From the NCBI GenBank assembly GCA_945870085.1, contig CAMBQX010000006.1:1-23388 (forward strand): 23,388 nucleotides of DNA, written 5' to 3'. A program made the translations under genes and the position numbers. The notes beneath the pieces are model-generated. The model searched no databases, had not been told where the DNA came from, and worked only from the letters and a program-made list of their open reading frames with translations. Each line of letters begins with the position of its first letter. The first letter of the stretch is position 1. Source of the stretch: Bifidobacterium breve. GTDB lineage: Bacteria > Actinomycetota > Actinomycetes > S36-B12. Below, in pieces: positions 22,722 through 23,388 of the stretch.

Positions 22722-23126
22722 TTAGCCGCGCCTCCTCACATCGAAGTGGAAGGGCACCGACCCCGGATCCACAATCGTCGTGCCTCCATCAACGGTGATC
22801 CCCGCCCCATTCACGTAGGTGGAGTCAGGGCCGATGAGCCACATCACAGCGCCGGCGATCTCATCGGGTTCGGCCGGCCGACCCTGCGGAACCAGCGATG
22901 TCACTGCGGCGTAGGCATGATCGGGCGATATGCCGAGGGGGGCGCCGAACTCGGCCATCTCTGCGTCCGCCATCTCTGTGCGCACCCATCCCGGATTCAC
23001 ACAATTGGCACGCACCCCATGCTGAGCCTCGTCGAATGCCGCTTCGGACCACTCCCACCAGTCAACCGGGTTCTCGGCATGCTGAAGCAGATACGGACTC
23101 GTCGAATCACTTAACCGGTTGACCAC
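22722..23126 (-). pseudogene. Chimeric frame: 5' end of a second yyaL fused to 3' part of an SDR gene
   Basis: From GTG 23124-23126 the first 34 codons read MVNRLSDSTSPYLLQHAENP and VDWWEWSEAAFDEA, matching the YyaL N-terminus at 15666 in 23 of 34 residues. At the 15-bp repeat 23026-23040 the frame switches, without a break, to the last third of a short-chain dehydrogenase: HGVRANCVNPGWVRTEM, GRPAEPDEIAGAVMWLIG and TYVNGAGITVDGGTT. The SDR part has lost its Rossmann N-terminus and catalytic Tyr-x-x-x-Lys; the YyaL part has lost everything after codon 34. The product should be inactive. The yyaL start lies 16 bases after the aminotransferase gene, as if originally in one operon. Confidence 0.85.
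23026..23040. repeat. 15-bp direct repeat, right copy, at the yyaL/SDR junction
   Basis: It is identical to 15566-15580 and lies exactly where yyaL sequence gives way to SDR sequence. To its right, 86 bases to the GTG align without gaps with the 86 bases beyond the left copy, at moderate identity. Confidence 0.75.
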
Positions 23127-23142
23127 GATGCCCCTAAAGTTC

Positions 23143-23388
23143 TTAGGCCCGCAGAGCCTGCGCTAGTTCATCAAAGCCATCAACCATCAATTGCATGTCT
23201 GCAGCTGTATGTGCGAGCGATACCAACCATTGCTCGTCGAGGCCGGGCGGGGTCAAAATACCGCGATTGACCCCCCACAGCCAGCTCAGTTCAGCGGCCC
23301 CAAAATCGGTGCGCTTGTAGTCACGGTAGGTGCGTACCGGGGTCGTTGACCAAGTGATCGCACCCTTAACGCCGAAGCCCACGGTATG
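23143..23388 (-). CDS. Class III aminotransferase, C-terminal end (glutamate-1-semialdehyde aminomutase-like)
   Basis: The frame is open to the window edge and gives the last 81 residues. WGVNRGILTPPGLDEQWLVS followed by LAHTAADMQLMVDGFDEL is the small-domain end of PLP-dependent class III aminotransferases, closest in look to glutamate-1-semialdehyde aminomutases. The PLP lysine lies outside the window. It uses the same base composition as the resident block and reads toward the yyaL 5' fragment. True HemL or a related aminotransferase cannot be decided here. Confidence 0.8.
   Translation of the reverse strand, partial: HTVGFGVKGAITWSTTPVRTYRDYKRTDFGAAELSWLWGVNRGILTPPGLDEQWLVSLAHTAADMQLMVDGFDELAQALRA

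Noticed and set aside
15667..23025. Integrase, transposase or terminal inverted repeats for the island
   Set aside because: No gene or repeat of this kind is visible, so I do not call a transposon or an integrative element; only the 15-bp direct repeat supports mobility.
1..23388. tRNA, rRNA and CRISPR structures
   Set aside because: No cloverleaf with a GGTTCRA-type arm, rRNA stretch or regularly spaced repeat array was found on reading both strands.

Overview
The window looks like a chromosomal segment of an actinobacterium. The block from about 1.7 to 15.7 kb holds ychF, rmuC, a DUF6542 gene, ispH, xseA-xseB, a DUF4245 gene, glpX, a fumarase gene, an Rpf-like gene, phoH2, a cis-prenyltransferase gene and yyaL. 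From memory, this gene set resembles the mycobacterial Rv1086-Rv1112 neighbourhood. GTG starts are frequent, and many genes start exactly six bases after a TANNNT box, as expected for actinobacterial leaderless transcripts. No rRNA, tRNA, CRISPR array, transposase or integrase was seen.

Left end (1-1.7 kb): a DoxX-like membrane protein gene reads leftward from a near-consensus promoter covered by two 18-bp inverted repeats. Facing away from it is a tandem array of three short genes (821-997, 1123-1272, 1508-1684). Their products share an almost constant N-terminal part with the motif TDRLALGV, followed by variable, mostly Cys-containing tails. They look like precursor peptides of an unrecognised RiPP-like family.

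Core block (1.7-15.7 kb): ordinary housekeeping genes for translation-associated ATPase activity, isoprenoid synthesis, DNA repair, gluconeogenesis, the TCA cycle and cell-wall remodelling. A perfect 18-bp CRP/GlxR-type palindrome lies upstream of the Rpf-like gene.

Accessory island (about 15.6-23.0 kb): visibly richer in G+C and mosaic. It holds a DHA2-type exporter followed by a fourth DRLALGV peptide gene with an apparent 1-nt frameshift, a cytochrome P450 remnant and a glycosyltransferase remnant on the minus strand. Next is a tight four-gene plus-strand operon (two glycosyltransferase-like proteins, an esterase and a Nif11-type leader-peptide protein). The rest is the 3' end of a peptide-exporter ABC ATPase gene, a frameshifted double-glycine leader peptide, a methyltransferase and the 3' part of an SDR gene. 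Together these suggest the eroded remains of one or more peptide natural-product clusters.

The island interrupts yyaL. A diverged copy of the first 34 yyaL codons sits next to the aminotransferase gene at 23.1 kb, fused in frame to the SDR fragment. A 15-bp direct repeat (15566-15580 and 23026-23040) lies at homologous yyaL codons, one copy exactly at the junction. Recombination between the repeats would restore an aminotransferase-yyaL operon and release 7460 bp. An assembly chimera cannot be excluded from sequence alone.
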